Positions 27,806-39,832 of a stretch of 64,000 nucleotides of DNA are shown piece after piece. The stretch's first letter is position 1. Every line of letters begins with the position of its first letter. This DNA comes from Parvibium lacunae. GTDB taxonomy: Bacteria; Pseudomonadota; Gammaproteobacteria; Burkholderiales; Burkholderiaceae_D. The notes below the pieces were generated by a model. The model searched no databases. It was not told where the DNA came from and saw nothing but the letters and a program-made list of their open reading frames with translations. The stretch covers positions 682,001 to 746,000 of the forward strand of contig NZ_QPGB01000001.1 in assembly GCF_003335215.1 (NCBI RefSeq), read 5' to 3'. The position numbers were made by a program, and so were the translations under genes.

Positions 27806-29185
27806 ATGATTAGCATGACAAACAGTAATGACCGCCCTCCTACTTCTCATGATGCCGACCGCCTTAAGATTCCCTTCTGGGAAGCTTTCTCTTTTTGGTT
27901 AAAACTTGGCTTTGTTAGTTTTGGTGGCCCGGCCGGGCAGATTGCGATCATGCACCGCGAACTCGTCGAGCGGCGGCGCTGGATTAGTGAGGGGCGTTTT
28001 CTGCATGCACTCAACTACTGCATGGTGTTACCCGGCCCTGAAGCACAGCAACTGGCGACTTATATTGGCTGGCTCATGCATCGCACTGCGGGGGGAGTGG
28101 TCGCGGGGCTACTCTTTATTTTGCCCTCGCTGCTGATCTTAATTGCCCTCTCTTGGCTTTACATGGCATATGGCCATACTGATTGGCTTACCGGGATCTT
28201 TAATGGTATCAAACCCGCTGTCACGGCCATCGTTCTGCATGCCGCCTATCGAATCGGTGGCCGCACCTTAAAGAATAAATGGCTCTGGTCGATAGCGACT
28301 GCCAGTTTTATTGCTATTTTCATATTCAATACCCCCTTCCCGCTGATCATTGCCGTCAGTGCGCTGGCTGGCTGGCTGGGAGGACACTTCGCACCGACGC
28401 AGTTTTCAATGGCAACAGCACACGGAAATGGCAAGCATGGGGACAGCCCAGCAGTAATTGATGACCATACCCCCACCCCCGCTCACGCCCAATTCCGCTG
28501 GGTTCGCCTGCTCAGCATGTTGGCTATCGGGCTCTTGCTGTGGGCCGTGCCACTAACCACCCTGACCTATGCGCACACTTGGCAAAGTACCTTGCCGCAA
28601 ATGGCATGGTTCTTTAGTAAAGCTGCATTGCTGACTTTTGGCGGGGCTTATGCTGTTCTACCTTATGTTTACCAGGGTGCGGTGGGCCATTACGGTTGGC
28701 TTACTGCGCCGCAAATGATAGATGGGCTAGCCTTGGGTGAAACCACGCCTGGGCCATTGATTATGGTGGTGACATTCGTGGGGTTTGTTGGTGGTTATCA
28801 ACATCCAGCACTCGCGGCTAATTTACACACCTCCCCGCTCTGGGCTGGGGTATTAGCGGCGTGTGTCGTTACCTGGTTTACGTTTTTACCGTCGTTTATC
28901 TTCATCTTTGCGGGTGGGCCCTTGATTGAATCAACGCACCGTAAATTGGCTTATACCGCGCCCTTAACGGCGATCACCGCCGCCGTAGTTGGCGTCATTG
29001 TCAACCTCGCCTGCTTTTTTGCCTACCACGTGATCTGGCCCACAGGTTTGGCGCATCCGCCCTCTTGGGTCAGCCTGCTCATCATGGCGGGTGCGGCGCT
29101 GGCACTTTTCAGGTATCAAATCAATGTGCTGCCAGTCATTCTGCTATGCGGAGCAGCGGGCTGGCTCTTCTCTTTGGTGGGATGA
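27806..29185 (+). CDS. chrA: Chromate transporter, CHR family
   Basis: About 459 residues from the chosen ATG; an ATG three codons later and a GTG upstream are alternatives. Two homologous CHR halves are visible: 'GFVSFGGPAGQIAIMH' near the start and 'ALLTFGGAYAVLPYVYQ' near residue 275. Each half has about five or six membrane segments. 'LPGPEAQQLATYIG' and 'LGETTPGPLIMVVTFVGF' are family motifs. It exports chromate and gives resistance. No chrB regulator is next to it. Confidence 0.93.
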   Translation: MISMTNSNDRPPTSHDADRLKIPFWEAFSFWLKLGFVSFGGPAGQIAIMHRELVERRRWISEGRFLHALNYCMVLPGPEAQQLATYIGWLMHRTAGGVVAGLLFILPSLLILIALSWLYMAYGHTDWLTGIFNGIKPAVTAIVLHAAYRIGGRTLKNKWLWSIATASFIAIFIFNTPFPLIIAVSALAGWLGGHFAPTQFSMATAHGNGKHGDSPAVIDDHTPTPAHAQFRWVRLLSMLAIGLLLWAVPLTTLTYAHTWQSTLPQMAWFFSKAALLTFGGAYAVLPYVYQGAVGHYGWLTAPQMIDGLALGETTPGPLIMVVTFVGFVGGYQHPALAANLHTSPLWAGVLAACVVTWFTFLPSFIFIFAGGPLIESTHRKLAYTAPLTAITAAVVGVIVNLACFFAYHVIWPTGLAHPPSWVSLLIMAGAALALFRYQINVLPVILLCGAAGWLFSLVG

Positions 29186-29237
29186 GCACTCGCACGGTTG
29201 TTATCCCGTCAAAATAACCGCTATCCGATGCAGACAA

Positions 29238-32200
29238 CTACAGCGCTGGTGCGGTGTCGAGCCCCTCTAAGCTGCTTACCCGCTTTGGCTGGCGCGGAAA
29301 AGATGCTCCATGTTGCTCAGGCTGAGTATTCAACAATGCCTCGGCACGATCAATCCATGCGGCGTGTTCGCGACTGATGTGCTGCAGCGATTCCAGCAAA
29401 CTTGAAGCCAACAACATAGCTTCTTTATGCTGGGCGTCTAGACGACGTTGCGCTTGCTGGGTCATTTGCTTTGCCATTAGCTCGGCATCTGCGCGGGCTT
29501 TGGCGGCTTCAGTCGCAGCTTTTTCAGCCAGCAGGCGCGCTTGTTTCTCACGATTTTCCATGCTTAACGCTTGCTCTAGCGACGCCGCCTGCTGAGCTTG
29601 CTCTTGCGCCAATTGTGTCGCCTGGTGCAAGGCCGCATTGGCTGCTGCTTCGGCCACGGACTTCGCCTTCAACGCTTGCTGTTCTGCCAATAAATGCTGC
29701 TGGCGTGCCGCTAAATCACTGGCCAGACTTTCTTCCAGAGTCAATTTTTCAGTCGCCAATAAACGTTGCTGTTCCTGTAGCTGAAGGTTTTCGGCGGCTT
29801 TGGCTTGGGCCAAGGCCATTAGTCGAGTCGCCTCCTCCGTTTGCATCCGCGCCCGGTTTTCTTGTTCGGCTTTTTGCCGCGCCAATTTCTCGGTTTCTTG
29901 AGCGGCCTGCAGCCGTAAACGCTGATCCTCACTTGCTTGTTCTTCAGCCTCACGACTGGCTTGTAAGGTTAACGCCAATTGTTGTTCATGCTGCGCACGT
30001 TGCGTTTGCAAACGTAACAAGGTCGCTTGTTCCTGATTTTTTTGTTCAATGGCTTGCGCCTCACGGCTCGCTTGCTCCGCCAGTTGACGCGCCAAGTTCA
30101 GGGCATGGGCTTCAGCGCGCTGGCGGGCTTGCGCAGCTTCTTTTTCAATGGTGACTTGCTGCAATCGCGCATTCGCCATTTCCAGTGCTTGCTCTTGAGC
30201 CAGGCGACGTTCTGCTGCCGCTTGAATCGTCTTTTCCTCTGCCATTTGTTGAGCCAAACAGGCAGCTAGCTCTGCTTCTTCATGGGCAATGCGCTGGACT
30301 TGTGCGGCACGCAAGCTTTCTTGCTGGCGCACTTTTTCATCTTCTAAGCGAGCTAAAGATTGGGCTTGTGCCAAGGTCTGTGCGCCTAGCTCTTGCGCCA
30401 GCTCGGCAGCGGCTAACTGTGCCGCAATCGCGCCCTGTAGCGCCTCCTCTTGCGCCCGCTTACGCTGAATCGCGTCAGCCAGTTGTGTTTGTTGTGCGAC
30501 CCGGGCTTTTAATGCAGCCGTCGCAAATTGCTTATCCTGAACAATTTGTTGCGCAATCTGTACCAGTCGTTCCTGCTCCTGAGCCTCTTCGGCACTGGCT
30601 CTTGCAGCAGCTTGCGTTTCTTGAATTTTCAGGGCAGTAGCATCGAGCAAGCGTCGTGCCGCAAGCTGTGCGACTTCTTCTGCCTGCACCAAAGCCTGAT
30701 CCCGTCTGGCTTGTTCCAACGCCTGCTTGGCATTTTCTGCCGCCAACTCACGCTGACGCTGCGCGGCAGCGCGCGCTTGCTCCTGCGCTGCATTGGCAAG
30801 CTGCTGCAAACGGGAGACTCGGCGCAGCTCTTTAGCTTCGAATGCTTTCAATGAAGCCTGCTGTTGCTCAGCCTCGGTTAAGCTCCTTTTCTCGGCGATA
30901 CAGGCTTGAATCTGTTGCTGATGGCTTTCGCGTGCCTGATTCAATGCCGCAATAGCCTGCGCTAAAGCAGCCGCCTGCTCTTGCTGTGTCTGTAGCAGCG
31001 CAGTAGCCGCAAGCGCCCGCTGTTCCGCTTGCTCGGTCGCGTGTATTTGTAGCGATTTTTGTTCAGCCAGGTGCGCCATTTCGAGCTGCTCTGCCTCGAT
31101 CTGCCGTCGTTTTGCTGCCTTGAGCGCTTGCTGTTCGGCTAATTTTCTCCGTAACGCCTGAACCAATTGTTCATCGAGCAGGCGTTTTTCGCTTGCTGCT
31201 TCGGCAAGGCGTCTTTCTTCCGCAATCCGGCACTGCTCACTTTCCAAGGCGAGCTGCTCAGCATTTGCCCGCGCTGCTTGTTGCTGGCGCCGCTGTTGAA
31301 TGCTCTGCAATAAGCGCTGTTGCGCCTGGGCGCGACGACGGCCCAGGCGTGCCAGCTCAACTGCCTCGCGCGCACGCGCCTCGGCAGCAAGCGTCGCCCG
31401 TTGCTGGGTCTCCAATTGTTCTTGTGCTTTCCGTGCGAGCGTTTGAATCGATTGTTCAGCCCGCTTCAAAGCCAGTAATCTTTCTTGCTGGGCAGCAGCG
31501 GTTTGGCTCTCTAGCGTCGCTTTCTGCGTCATGGCTTGTGCCAGTGCCTGGTCAGACTCTGCACGGGCCAGGGCAGCTTGCTGCAGTGCTGCTTCTGCAA
31601 GCAGTTTATTTTGCAACGCTTTTTCTGCCGCTTGCTCACTGGCCAAGCGCTCTTGCGCTGTCAATGCCAGCCAGCGCGCTTGTTCCGCCTTTTGCTGGGC
31701 CAAGGCGGCAGCTTTTGCATTTGACTTTGCGGCGTCCTCTGCATCCTGCAACGCTTGTTGCTCTGCCTGACGCTGGGCCACGGCCAAGGCAGCCGCTTCT
31801 TGTTCCAACAGAACCCGCCGCTGCGCGTATTCTTCCGCCCGCTTTTCGTCAGCAATCCGCTGTTGGGCTTGCTGTAGCGCAGCCTGATCTTGCTCGGCCC
31901 GAGCTTGCGCCGCTGTAGTCGCTGCTGCTTCCTGCTGCAGCTTATCGGCAGCAATGGCAGCTGCCCGAGCTTCTGCTTCAACACGCTTAAGCACTTCGGC
32001 TTGCAAGGCTTGCTCATGTTGTAGACGCTGTGCGGCAGTTTGGCGCAACTGTTGTTCAGCCTGAAGACGTCGTTGCACCTGCTGGGCCGCTTCAGACTCT
32101 AACTGCAAGCGTTGCTGTGCTTCTGATTGCAGTGTTTTTTCAGCCTCAACCCGCTGTTGTATGGTCTCAATGGCTTGCGTAGTCGCCGCGGCCTTGGCTT

Positions 32201-32807
32201 GTGACAGCTGCGCCTGCTCTTGCTCAAGCTGTTGTTTCTCTTGCGCCGCAAGCGCCGCCATGCTGTCAGCCCGTGCTCGTTCTTCAGCAGCCGCCAATGC
32301 TGCCGCTTCTTCACGCGCCCGCGCCTCTTGCTGCGTCGCTGCCGTTTGCTCCGCTAGCGTGAGTTTCTGCAAGAGGTCGCGCACCCGTTTTTCAGCTTCA
32401 ATCCGCTGTTGTTTGGCCTGCCGTGCGGCTTGCTCGGCGGCGATGCGGGCCTGTGTCGCCGCCAGCGCCTCCTCGGCTACTTTAACCGCCTGATAGGCCT
32501 CAACGGTCGCTTTCGACTCAGCCTGTGCTCTTGCTTCTGCAGCGGCACGGGCGGCGGCTTCAACTTGTGCCCGATTTTCGGCGGCGGCGGCCGCTTTCGC
32601 CTCAGACTCAACCCGGGCAAAGGCGAGACGTAAGGCGGCTAACTGTTCGTTGGCGTTCAGGGAAGGTTTTTCAGCCACTGCAAAGTCGGCCCCGTTGCCA
32701 CTTGAGTACGCAACCCGTAAACCTTGCTTTTGTGGCTCATGATCGAATAAACCAGCAATCGAGGATTCTGCGTTGTGCGGTGGGGTAAGATGCTGTTCGG
32801 CAAGCAT
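29238..32807 (-). CDS. Giant Ala/Gln/Glu-rich coiled-coil protein, 1189 aa
   Basis: Apart from about 55 N-terminal and 70 C-terminal residues, the whole protein is one uninterrupted charged helix built from short variable units (AEQQAL, ARAEAEA, RLAEEQA types) with abundant Ala, Gln, Glu, Arg and Leu and almost no Gly, Pro or aromatic residues. There is no signal peptide, membrane segment or enzyme motif, so a cytoplasmic filament, scaffold or spacer is the best guess. The C-terminus ends in a less regular segment ('EHAAWIDRAEALLNTQPEQ'). It is monocistronic between chrA and a dioxygenase gene. Apparent long frames on the opposite strand are shadows of its GC-rich codon pattern. I recognise no family. 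Confidence 0.8.
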   Translation of the reverse strand: MLAEQHLTPPHNAESSIAGLFDHEPQKQGLRVAYSSGNGADFAVAEKPSLNANEQLAALRLAFARVESEAKAAAAAENRAQVEAAARAAAEARAQAESKATVEAYQAVKVAEEALAATQARIAAEQAARQAKQQRIEAEKRVRDLLQKLTLAEQTAATQQEARAREEAAALAAAEERARADSMAALAAQEKQQLEQEQAQLSQAKAAATTQAIETIQQRVEAEKTLQSEAQQRLQLESEAAQQVQRRLQAEQQLRQTAAQRLQHEQALQAEVLKRVEAEARAAAIAADKLQQEAAATTAAQARAEQDQAALQQAQQRIADEKRAEEYAQRRVLLEQEAAALAVAQRQAEQQALQDAEDAAKSNAKAAALAQQKAEQARWLALTAQERLASEQAAEKALQNKLLAEAALQQAALARAESDQALAQAMTQKATLESQTAAAQQERLLALKRAEQSIQTLARKAQEQLETQQRATLAAEARAREAVELARLGRRRAQAQQRLLQSIQQRRQQQAARANAEQLALESEQCRIAEERRLAEAASEKRLLDEQLVQALRRKLAEQQALKAAKRRQIEAEQLEMAHLAEQKSLQIHATEQAEQRALAATALLQTQQEQAAALAQAIAALNQARESHQQQIQACIAEKRSLTEAEQQQASLKAFEAKELRRVSRLQQLANAAQEQARAAAQRQRELAAENAKQALEQARRDQALVQAEEVAQLAARRLLDATALKIQETQAAARASAEEAQEQERLVQIAQQIVQDKQFATAALKARVAQQTQLADAIQRKRAQEEALQGAIAAQLAAAELAQELGAQTLAQAQSLARLEDEKVRQQESLRAAQVQRIAHEEAELAACLAQQMAEEKTIQAAAERRLAQEQALEMANARLQQVTIEKEAAQARQRAEAHALNLARQLAEQASREAQAIEQKNQEQATLLRLQTQRAQHEQQLALTLQASREAEEQASEDQRLRLQAAQETEKLARQKAEQENRARMQTEEATRLMALAQAKAAENLQLQEQQRLLATEKLTLEESLASDLAARQQHLLAEQQALKAKSVAEAAANAALHQATQLAQEQAQQAASLEQALSMENREKQARLLAEKAATEAAKARADAELMAKQMTQQAQRRLDAQHKEAMLLASSLLESLQHISREHAAWIDRAEALLNTQPEQHGASFPRQPKRVSSLEGLDTAPAL

Positions 32808-32968
32808 GCTGCCTCCTGCAATGGTCGGATAATAACGGCCTTAGTATGAGCGGTTTGTCGGGAATCGAAACCACAATAAAGCGGGCAAATGCCTGCCAAT
32901 TCTCCCCAGAATGCCCTGCCAGCCTCGCCCATGGCTTATGTGTTGTGGTCAATTGAAGATGAGTGGAT

Positions 32969-33751
32969 ATGCCTGATTTTCTCACGACGGATTTTTCTTT
33001 TACGCCCCCAGATATCGATCATTTGCGAACAACCTTGTCTGCCTCAGGCTGTGCATTGGGGGCCCTGCCCTCTGCACTGACGACCGCGCCGCAGTTCGCC
33101 TCGTTACAAGACACCTGGCAGAGATTGCCCCAAGATCGCTACCTTAAAGACGGGGGCAGCTACCGAGCGCGGCGACATGACTCCTTGATCCAGGAAGTTG
33201 GCCAGACCACGCCAACCCGCTTACAACTCATGCCTTATCGACCACACTGGCAACCGACGACCTACAACGCGCTGCATGGTGGAATCCGGCGCTGGTTTGA
33301 GCCACTCGAAGCACACTTGTGGCACCCTCCCAGTCTGCTGAGTGCCTTGATTGAATGGCTGGGTCACTTGTTTGAACAAGTGCGAGCAGCACAAGGTCAG
33401 GAGGTTGAGCGCTGGTTTATTGAGGCGCACCAATTCCGTATTGATGCCAGCACAGGCATGGGAAAACCCACGCCAGAAGGCGCACACCGCGATGGCGTCG
33501 ATTTTGTCGCCCTCCTATTGCTGGCCCGCGATAACGTCGAGGGGGGCTTAACACGGATTTATGACCAAGCGGGCCAGTGTTTGCAAGCCACGACCTTGAG
33601 CCACCCAGGGACCTTGATGCTATTGGATGACACCCGGGTCGTGCATGAGACCTCGCCCATTACGCCAGCACAATCAACCCTGCCGGCTTACCGTGATACC
33701 TTGGTGTTAACTTACCGCGCAGGGGGCTTTCAAGAACCCAATGCAGGATGA
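32969..33751 (+). CDS. 2OG-Fe dioxygenase family protein
   Basis: About 260 residues, with a GTG two codons upstream also possible. The metal-binding triad of this family is visible as His-x-Asp in 'PEGAHRDGVDFVALLLLARDN' (in two parts) and a distal His in 'LLDDTRVVHETSPI', with an Arg in 'YRDTLVLTYR' for 2-oxoglutarate. The family includes bacterial amino-acid hydroxylases; the substrate is unknown. It is divergent from the coiled-coil gene and convergent with lolA. Confidence 0.85.
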   Translation: MPDFLTTDFSFTPPDIDHLRTTLSASGCALGALPSALTTAPQFASLQDTWQRLPQDRYLKDGGSYRARRHDSLIQEVGQTTPTRLQLMPYRPHWQPTTYNALHGGIRRWFEPLEAHLWHPPSLLSALIEWLGHLFEQVRAAQGQEVERWFIEAHQFRIDASTGMGKPTPEGAHRDGVDFVALLLLARDNVEGGLTRIYDQAGQCLQATTLSHPGTLMLLDDTRVVHETSPITPAQSTLPAYRDTLVLTYRAGGFQEPNAG

Positions 33752-33772
33752 CAGCCAATGATGCCCTACGAC

Positions 33773-34417
33773 TTAGGGTTGTAGAACATCGGCCCCGGGG
33801 GCATCTTTGGCAGGCTGAAAACGAAAGACACTGCTATCAATGCTGGCGGCGCGCTCAACCCGAACGAACTGTAAAGTGGTTACCTTACCCAGCGTATCAT
33901 GTAACTCCATGGCCTCAGGCAAGCCATTGCGCCAGCCGATCCGAATCCGCTCGAACTGGGTATCTTTGGCTTTGGGTTGGGCACTTAGCCATGCTAAGCC
34001 TTCCTGCGCAGCGTCTTCGCTTATGGTGTAGTGCTTATCGAGATCACTCTGACCAAACAAAATCGCGGCCGGGCTTTGCCCAATAGCCTCAGTCAGTTTA
34101 CGCACTGTCACTTGGTTCAAATCTTTATCAAACAGGTAGAAACGCTCGCCATCGGCTACCAGTAATTGTTCATAGGGCTGGCTATAGCGCCAACGGAATT
34201 TACCTGGGCGGGCGAAAGTAAACTCACCCCGCCAAACTTCGCGCTTGCCGGCGCGATTGGTTTGCGTTTGTGTAAACTCACCTCGCGCGGCCTTAACTTG
34301 ACTCGTGAACTGGCGCAACTGCTCCAGTGCAGACGGGGTAGCAGCCAATCCTGTTTGCACTGCTAGCAGCGATACCCAGAAACCTACTAGCCCAGAAAAA
34401 AAAGTTCGCCGATTCAT
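33773..34417 (-). CDS. lolA: Outer-membrane lipoprotein carrier protein LolA
   Basis: 214 residues with a signal peptide (cleavage after 'GLAA'). The LolA core includes 'QVKAARGEFTQTQTNRAGK', 'GEFTFARPGKFRWRYSQPYEQLLVADG', 'YLFDKDLNQVTVRKL' and 'SPAAILFG'. It ferries lipoproteins through the periplasm from LolCDE to LolB. It overlaps ftsK by one base, the common ftsK-lolA order. Confidence 0.96.
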   Translation of the reverse strand: MNRRTFFSGLVGFWVSLLAVQTGLAATPSALEQLRQFTSQVKAARGEFTQTQTNRAGKREVWRGEFTFARPGKFRWRYSQPYEQLLVADGERFYLFDKDLNQVTVRKLTEAIGQSPAAILFGQSDLDKHYTISEDAAQEGLAWLSAQPKAKDTQFERIRIGWRNGLPEAMELHDTLGKVTTLQFVRVERAASIDSSVFRFQPAKDAPGADVLQP

Positions 34418-36768
34418 TATCCTATCTCGCTGGTTTGGTTGGGGGCAATAATCTCGCGATTCCCATTGGTTGCCATCGCGGATACCAGCCCGGCTTTTTC
34501 CATTTGTTCTAAAATCCGTGCAGCACGGTTATAACCGATCCGCAAATGCCGCTGCACCAGAGAAATGGAGGCACGTTTGTGCTGCAAAACAACTTGTACC
34601 GCTTGGTCATACATCGGATCGCTCTCCGCATCGGCCGCGCCAGCCCCGTTGCCACCGAGCGCCGTGTCCTCCTGAGGGCCCTCTAAAATACCCTCGATAT
34701 AGTCCGGTTCAGCTTGTGATTTTAAATGCTCGACCACCCGGTGGACTTCTTCGTCACTGACAAAAGCACCATGCACGCGCTGAGGCAGGCCCGTACCCGC
34801 TGGCAAATACAGTAAATCGCCCTGCCCCAGCAAAGTCTCAGCCCCCATCTGATCTAGGATCGTCCGACTATCAATTTTGCTGGAGACCTGAAAAGCCATC
34901 CGGGTAGGAATGTTTGCCTTAATCAGTCCGGTGATCACGTCGACACTGGGGCGCTGAGTCGCCAAGATCAGATGGATTCCTGCCGCCCGTGCCTTTTGTG
35001 CAAGCCGGGCGATCAATTCTTCAATTTTTTTGCCAATCACCATCATTAAATCGGCCAGCTCATCAATCACCACCACAATCTGCGGTAATCGTTGAAGTGG
35101 CTCTGGCATATCTGGGGTTAAGCTGAACGGATTCGGCACCGCTTCTCCCCGTTTTTCTGCATCAGCAAGCTTGGTGTTGTAGCCTGCGAGGTTGCGTACC
35201 CCTAACTTACTCATCAGCTTGTAACGGCGCTCCATTTCAGCCACACACCAATTTAAGGCATGCCCTGCTTTGGCCATATCCGTGACTACCGGTGCCAATA
35301 AGTGCGGAATATCTTCATAGACACTCATTTCGAGCATCTTGGGGTCAATCAAAATCAGCCTGACTTGGGTGGGATCGGCTTTGTACAGCAACGATAGGAT
35401 CATGGCATTGATCCCCACTGATTTACCCGAACCGGTTGTCCCGGCAACCAGTAAATGCGGCATTTTGGCTAAATCGGCCACCACAGGCTGACCCGCAATG
35501 TCTTTACCCAATGCCATCGTGAGCAGAGAGGCGCTGTCATTGTAGGCCTTGGACCCAATAATCTCCGACAGCTTGACCATTTGCCGTTTGGGGTTGGGCA
35601 GTTCCAGGCCCATTAAATTTTTACCTGGGATGGTTTCCACCACCCGAATCGAGGTTAACGATAAGGAGCGGGCTAAATCTTTGGCGAGATTCACGATCAT
35701 GCTGCCTTTGATACCCGTTGCAGGCTCAATTTCATAGCGCGTAATCACCGGCCCAGGGTAAGCGGCAATCACCTTCACTTGAACGCCGAAATCAGAGAGT
35801 TTTTTCTCAATTAACCGTGAAGTAAATTCCAAGGTATCGGCACTGACGGTTTCAGTCTGGACAGCGGCAGCATCTAATAAATTAACGGCTGGCAAAGTCG
35901 AATCGGGCATCTCACTAAAGAGCGGGGCCTGTTTTTCTTTTTCCACCCGAACCGATGGCTCGATCTCAGGGGTAGGCGCAATGTGAATGGGGGCGTGCTC
36001 TTCGATACGGTGCCGGTCTTCTTGAACCTCGCGCTCCCGACGCTCTGCGGCCTGCTCACCAATTTTTCGGTCAGAGTGCGACTCAAGGCGACGCTGGCAG
36101 AGCAGAACAAACCACTCCAAAGCAAAGCCAATCCGCTCAGCGAAAGCCAGCCATGACACCCCGGTAAATAATCGCGCCCCCAATAAGCCAAGTAAAAAGA
36201 GGGCTAATGTCCCAAAGGTAAAACCAAACCCTGCCATCATCGGCTGGCCCAATAGTTCCCCCAAAACACCGCCGGGCGCGTAGGGCAAGGTCATTGTCAG
36301 GCTGTGTAAACGCTCCGCTTCGAGGGCAATCGAGGCAATCAGCAGTAAGCAAAAACCAACGCCACGCTGTATTCCTAAAAAACGGGCTGAGCCAGACAGA
36401 CCTAGCGTGGCATCATCTAGCGAAGGGCTGGATTCGAGCTGTCGGTAAAGACGGGTTGCGTTACGCCAGGCAATACTGAAAAACAACACCACCCACCAAT
36501 AAGCGGAACAGCCAAACAAGTAGAGGAGTAGATCGGCTAACCAAGCCCCTACGTAGCCAGCACGGTTATGAACCGAAAGACTATCCGCTGCGTGTGACCA
36601 ACCCGGGTCAGCGTAGTGATAGGTTATCAAGCTAAGAAATATGTACGCCGCCAAAAATAACGAGAGTATCCAGGCTGCTTCGCTTAGCCAGCGCCGCATG
36701 CGCTGAGAAATATCAATGACTTTTTCGGTCGCTTGGCCTGCTAGGCCGGGGGAAATTTGTTGCCGCAT
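34417..36768 (-). CDS. ftsK: DNA translocase FtsK
   Basis: 783 residues. N-terminal membrane segments (about residues 30-200) are followed by a short charged linker, then the motor: '[20 protein letters not shown]' Walker A, '[13 protein letters not shown]' Walker B and '[20 protein letters not shown]'. The C-terminal gamma winged helix ('[30 protein letters not shown]') reads KOPS sequences. It couples chromosome dimer resolution to division. The linker is short compared with E. coli FtsK. Confidence 0.97.
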   Translation of the reverse strand: MRQQISPGLAGQATEKVIDISQRMRRWLSEAAWILSLFLAAYIFLSLITYHYADPGWSHAADSLSVHNRAGYVGAWLADLLLYLFGCSAYWWVVLFFSIAWRNATRLYRQLESSPSLDDATLGLSGSARFLGIQRGVGFCLLLIASIALEAERLHSLTMTLPYAPGGVLGELLGQPMMAGFGFTFGTLALFLLGLLGARLFTGVSWLAFAERIGFALEWFVLLCQRRLESHSDRKIGEQAAERREREVQEDRHRIEEHAPIHIAPTPEIEPSVRVEKEKQAPLFSEMPDSTLPAVNLLDAAAVQTETVSADTLEFTSRLIEKKLSDFGVQVKVIAAYPGPVITRYEIEPATGIKGSMIVNLAKDLARSLSLTSIRVVETIPGKNLMGLELPNPKRQMVKLSEIIGSKAYNDSASLLTMALGKDIAGQPVVADLAKMPHLLVAGTTGSGKSVGINAMILSLLYKADPTQVRLILIDPKMLEMSVYEDIPHLLAPVVTDMAKAGHALNWCVAEMERRYKLMSKLGVRNLAGYNTKLADAEKRGEAVPNPFSLTPDMPEPLQRLPQIVVVIDELADLMMVIGKKIEELIARLAQKARAAGIHLILATQRPSVDVITGLIKANIPTRMAFQVSSKIDSRTILDQMGAETLLGQGDLLYLPAGTGLPQRVHGAFVSDEEVHRVVEHLKSQAEPDYIEGILEGPQEDTALGGNGAGAADAESDPMYDQAVQVVLQHKRASISLVQRHLRIGYNRAARILEQMEKAGLVSAMATNGNREIIAPNQTSEIG

Positions 36769-36822
36769 TCAGATTTAAAAGGTAATGGTCAGGAATGACT
36801 GCCCGACAACGTAATGACTGTA

Positions 36823-37497
36823 TCAGAAGCGGGCAGCAATAATATTATCGCGGATCGTCACACTGCCATCTGGATTTTCAAGGACTAATCCTTCCATTTC
36901 GAATTCTTTCATCACCCGACTGACCATTTCACGTGAGGCCCCAATCATTTTGGCAATTTCCTGGCGAGGAAGAAGTTTTTTAATGATCCGCTCGCCGTTC
37001 ACCAAGGTACTCATTTCAATCAACGCCCGGGCAACACGGCCATAAACATCCAATAGCGCCAACGTCTCAATTTTTTTGTCAGCTTCACGCAGGCGCTTCA
37101 CCAGGCCGCGCATGATTAACATAGACATCTCAAAATTATGGCGCAAACAACGGTTGAAGTCTTCTTTCGCAATCGCTAAAAATTCGCAAGATTCAATAGT
37201 GATCACACTGGCAGAGCGAGGCGACTCATCCAACAACCCCATCTCGCCGAAAAACTCACCCGCCGATAAAATCGCCAAAATGACTTCGCGCCCCTCTTCA
37301 TCCGACACTTGAACTTTGGCCTTGCCATTGAGCAGAATGTAGAGCCACTGCGTTGCCTCGCCTTCGGTGACAATCGCTCGGTTTTTCGGAAAAGCACGTT
37401 TAACGACAACCGATGATAATTCATCCAATTGCGGATCCGTCAACACGGAAAATAGCGGGACACGCTTGAGTAAGGCTTTGTTTTCTTGAATTCCCAT
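36823..37497 (-). CDS. Crp/Fnr-family transcriptional regulator
   Basis: About 224 residues from MGIQENK; a start four codons upstream is possible. The cyclic-nucleotide-binding domain ('FPKNRAIVTEGEATQWLYILLNGKAKV', 'GEFFGEMGLLDESPRSASV', in parts) is followed by a winged helix ('LLPRQEIAKMIGASREMVSRVMKEFE'). There is no N-terminal Cys cluster, so it is Crp-like rather than Fnr-like. Divergent from trxB, with 227 bases between them that contain a repeated TTACTCG. Confidence 0.93.
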   Translation of the reverse strand: MGIQENKALLKRVPLFSVLTDPQLDELSSVVVKRAFPKNRAIVTEGEATQWLYILLNGKAKVQVSDEEGREVILAILSAGEFFGEMGLLDESPRSASVITIESCEFLAIAKEDFNRCLRHNFEMSMLIMRGLVKRLREADKKIETLALLDVYGRVARALIEMSTLVNGERIIKKLLPRQEIAKMIGASREMVSRVMKEFEMEGLVLENPDGSVTIRDNIIAARF

Positions 37498-37712
37498 GCT
37501 TAACCCCAAATTTATCTGTGTTTCGTTTTTAATAATTTACGGCTACGAATAGTGAGGCAGCCTGCGCACTTAGAACCACAGCAGTATAATTTGAGTTAGT
37601 TTACTCGGGGTTACTCGACCTAACCCAAGATTGCTTCTTTTGGTGTTTTTTTACTTTTTCGATCAAAAAAGAGACATATTCACTTGTCTTATCAAGCCTG
37701 CATTGCCTATAG

Positions 37713-38687
<975 letters not shown>

Positions 38688-38688
38688 C

Positions 38689-39339
38689 ATGGCCAGCCGC
38701 GGCCGCAAAGAACCGGGCTGGGCGCAACTTGCAGCACTGCGCACAGCACTGAGTGACGAAGCCGCCAGGCGAGTTAAGGCGGCTGCAGAAGCCGCCGCCG
38801 CACAAGCGCAGAAAGAAGCGGAACAAGGGCTATTTTTAGCGGCCGTGAAAGATGCCCAACCCTTAAAAACAGCGCCACGGCATGCCTCGCCGCCACCCTA
38901 TCCCGCACCTGTTGCCCATCAGCGGCAACAAACCGAACGCGAAATACTCAAAGCCACGCTTTCCGATGAACTGGACAGTAGCAGTCTGTTAGAAACCGAT
39001 GAAAATCTGTCCTTTCATCAACCTCATGTTGGTCAGGACGTAGTCCGAAAGTTGCGCCGTGGACAATGGGTGATTCAAGCGCAATTGGATTTACACGGCT
39101 TGCGCACGGATCAGGCGCGCGATGCCCTCGCGGCGTTTATCCGGGATTGCCGCCGCCGTGAAAAACGCTGTTTGCGGATTATTCATGGAAAAGGACATGG
39201 CTCGATTAACAAAGAGCCAGTCCTCAAACGCAAAGTGATTAGCTGGCTCCGCCAGAAAACCGAAGTATTGGCTTTTTGCCAAGCTCGCCCTGCCGATGGT
39301 GGCGCAGGTGCGGTGATTGTGTTGCTGAGCCTCGATTAA
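38689..39339 (+). CDS. Smr-domain protein
   Basis: 216 residues. A charged Ala-rich N-terminal helix precedes a C-terminal Smr domain with 'QLDLHGLRTDQARDAL' and 'LRIIHGKGHGS', the motifs linked to endonuclease activity of MutS2/SmrA/SmrB proteins. SmrB-type proteins cut mRNA at collided ribosomes. Which subgroup this belongs to is not clear. It is cotranscribed with trxB. Confidence 0.92.
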   Translation: MASRGRKEPGWAQLAALRTALSDEAARRVKAAAEAAAAQAQKEAEQGLFLAAVKDAQPLKTAPRHASPPPYPAPVAHQRQQTEREILKATLSDELDSSSLLETDENLSFHQPHVGQDVVRKLRRGQWVIQAQLDLHGLRTDQARDALAAFIRDCRRREKRCLRIIHGKGHGSINKEPVLKRKVISWLRQKTEVLAFCQARPADGGAGAVIVLLSLD

Positions 39340-39372
39340 TAGCACCACCTAGCAGCCTCAGCGTCTGTGTTA

Positions 39373-39392
39373 AGCGCCGCGACATTGGCGCT
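39373..39392. terminator. Weak hairpin between convergent genes
   Basis: AGCGCC-GCGACATT-GGCGCT lies between the Smr gene and the PII gene. It has no clear U-tract, so it is at best a weak terminator for either direction. Confidence 0.35.
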
Positions 39393-39409
39393 AATACGCC
39401 AGGGCCTGC

Positions 39410-39832
<423 letters not shown>

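Noticed and set aside
29377-32788. Many long open frames on the strand opposite the coiled-coil gene, up to about 240 codons
   Set aside because: They follow from the biased Ala/Glu/Gln codon pattern of the gene, have no ribosome-binding sites and no recognisable domains.
37598-37620. Direct repeat TTACTCGGGGTTACTCG between the Crp-like gene and trxB
   Set aside because: Only two short units; no clear promoter or known operator fits, so it is not listed as a feature.
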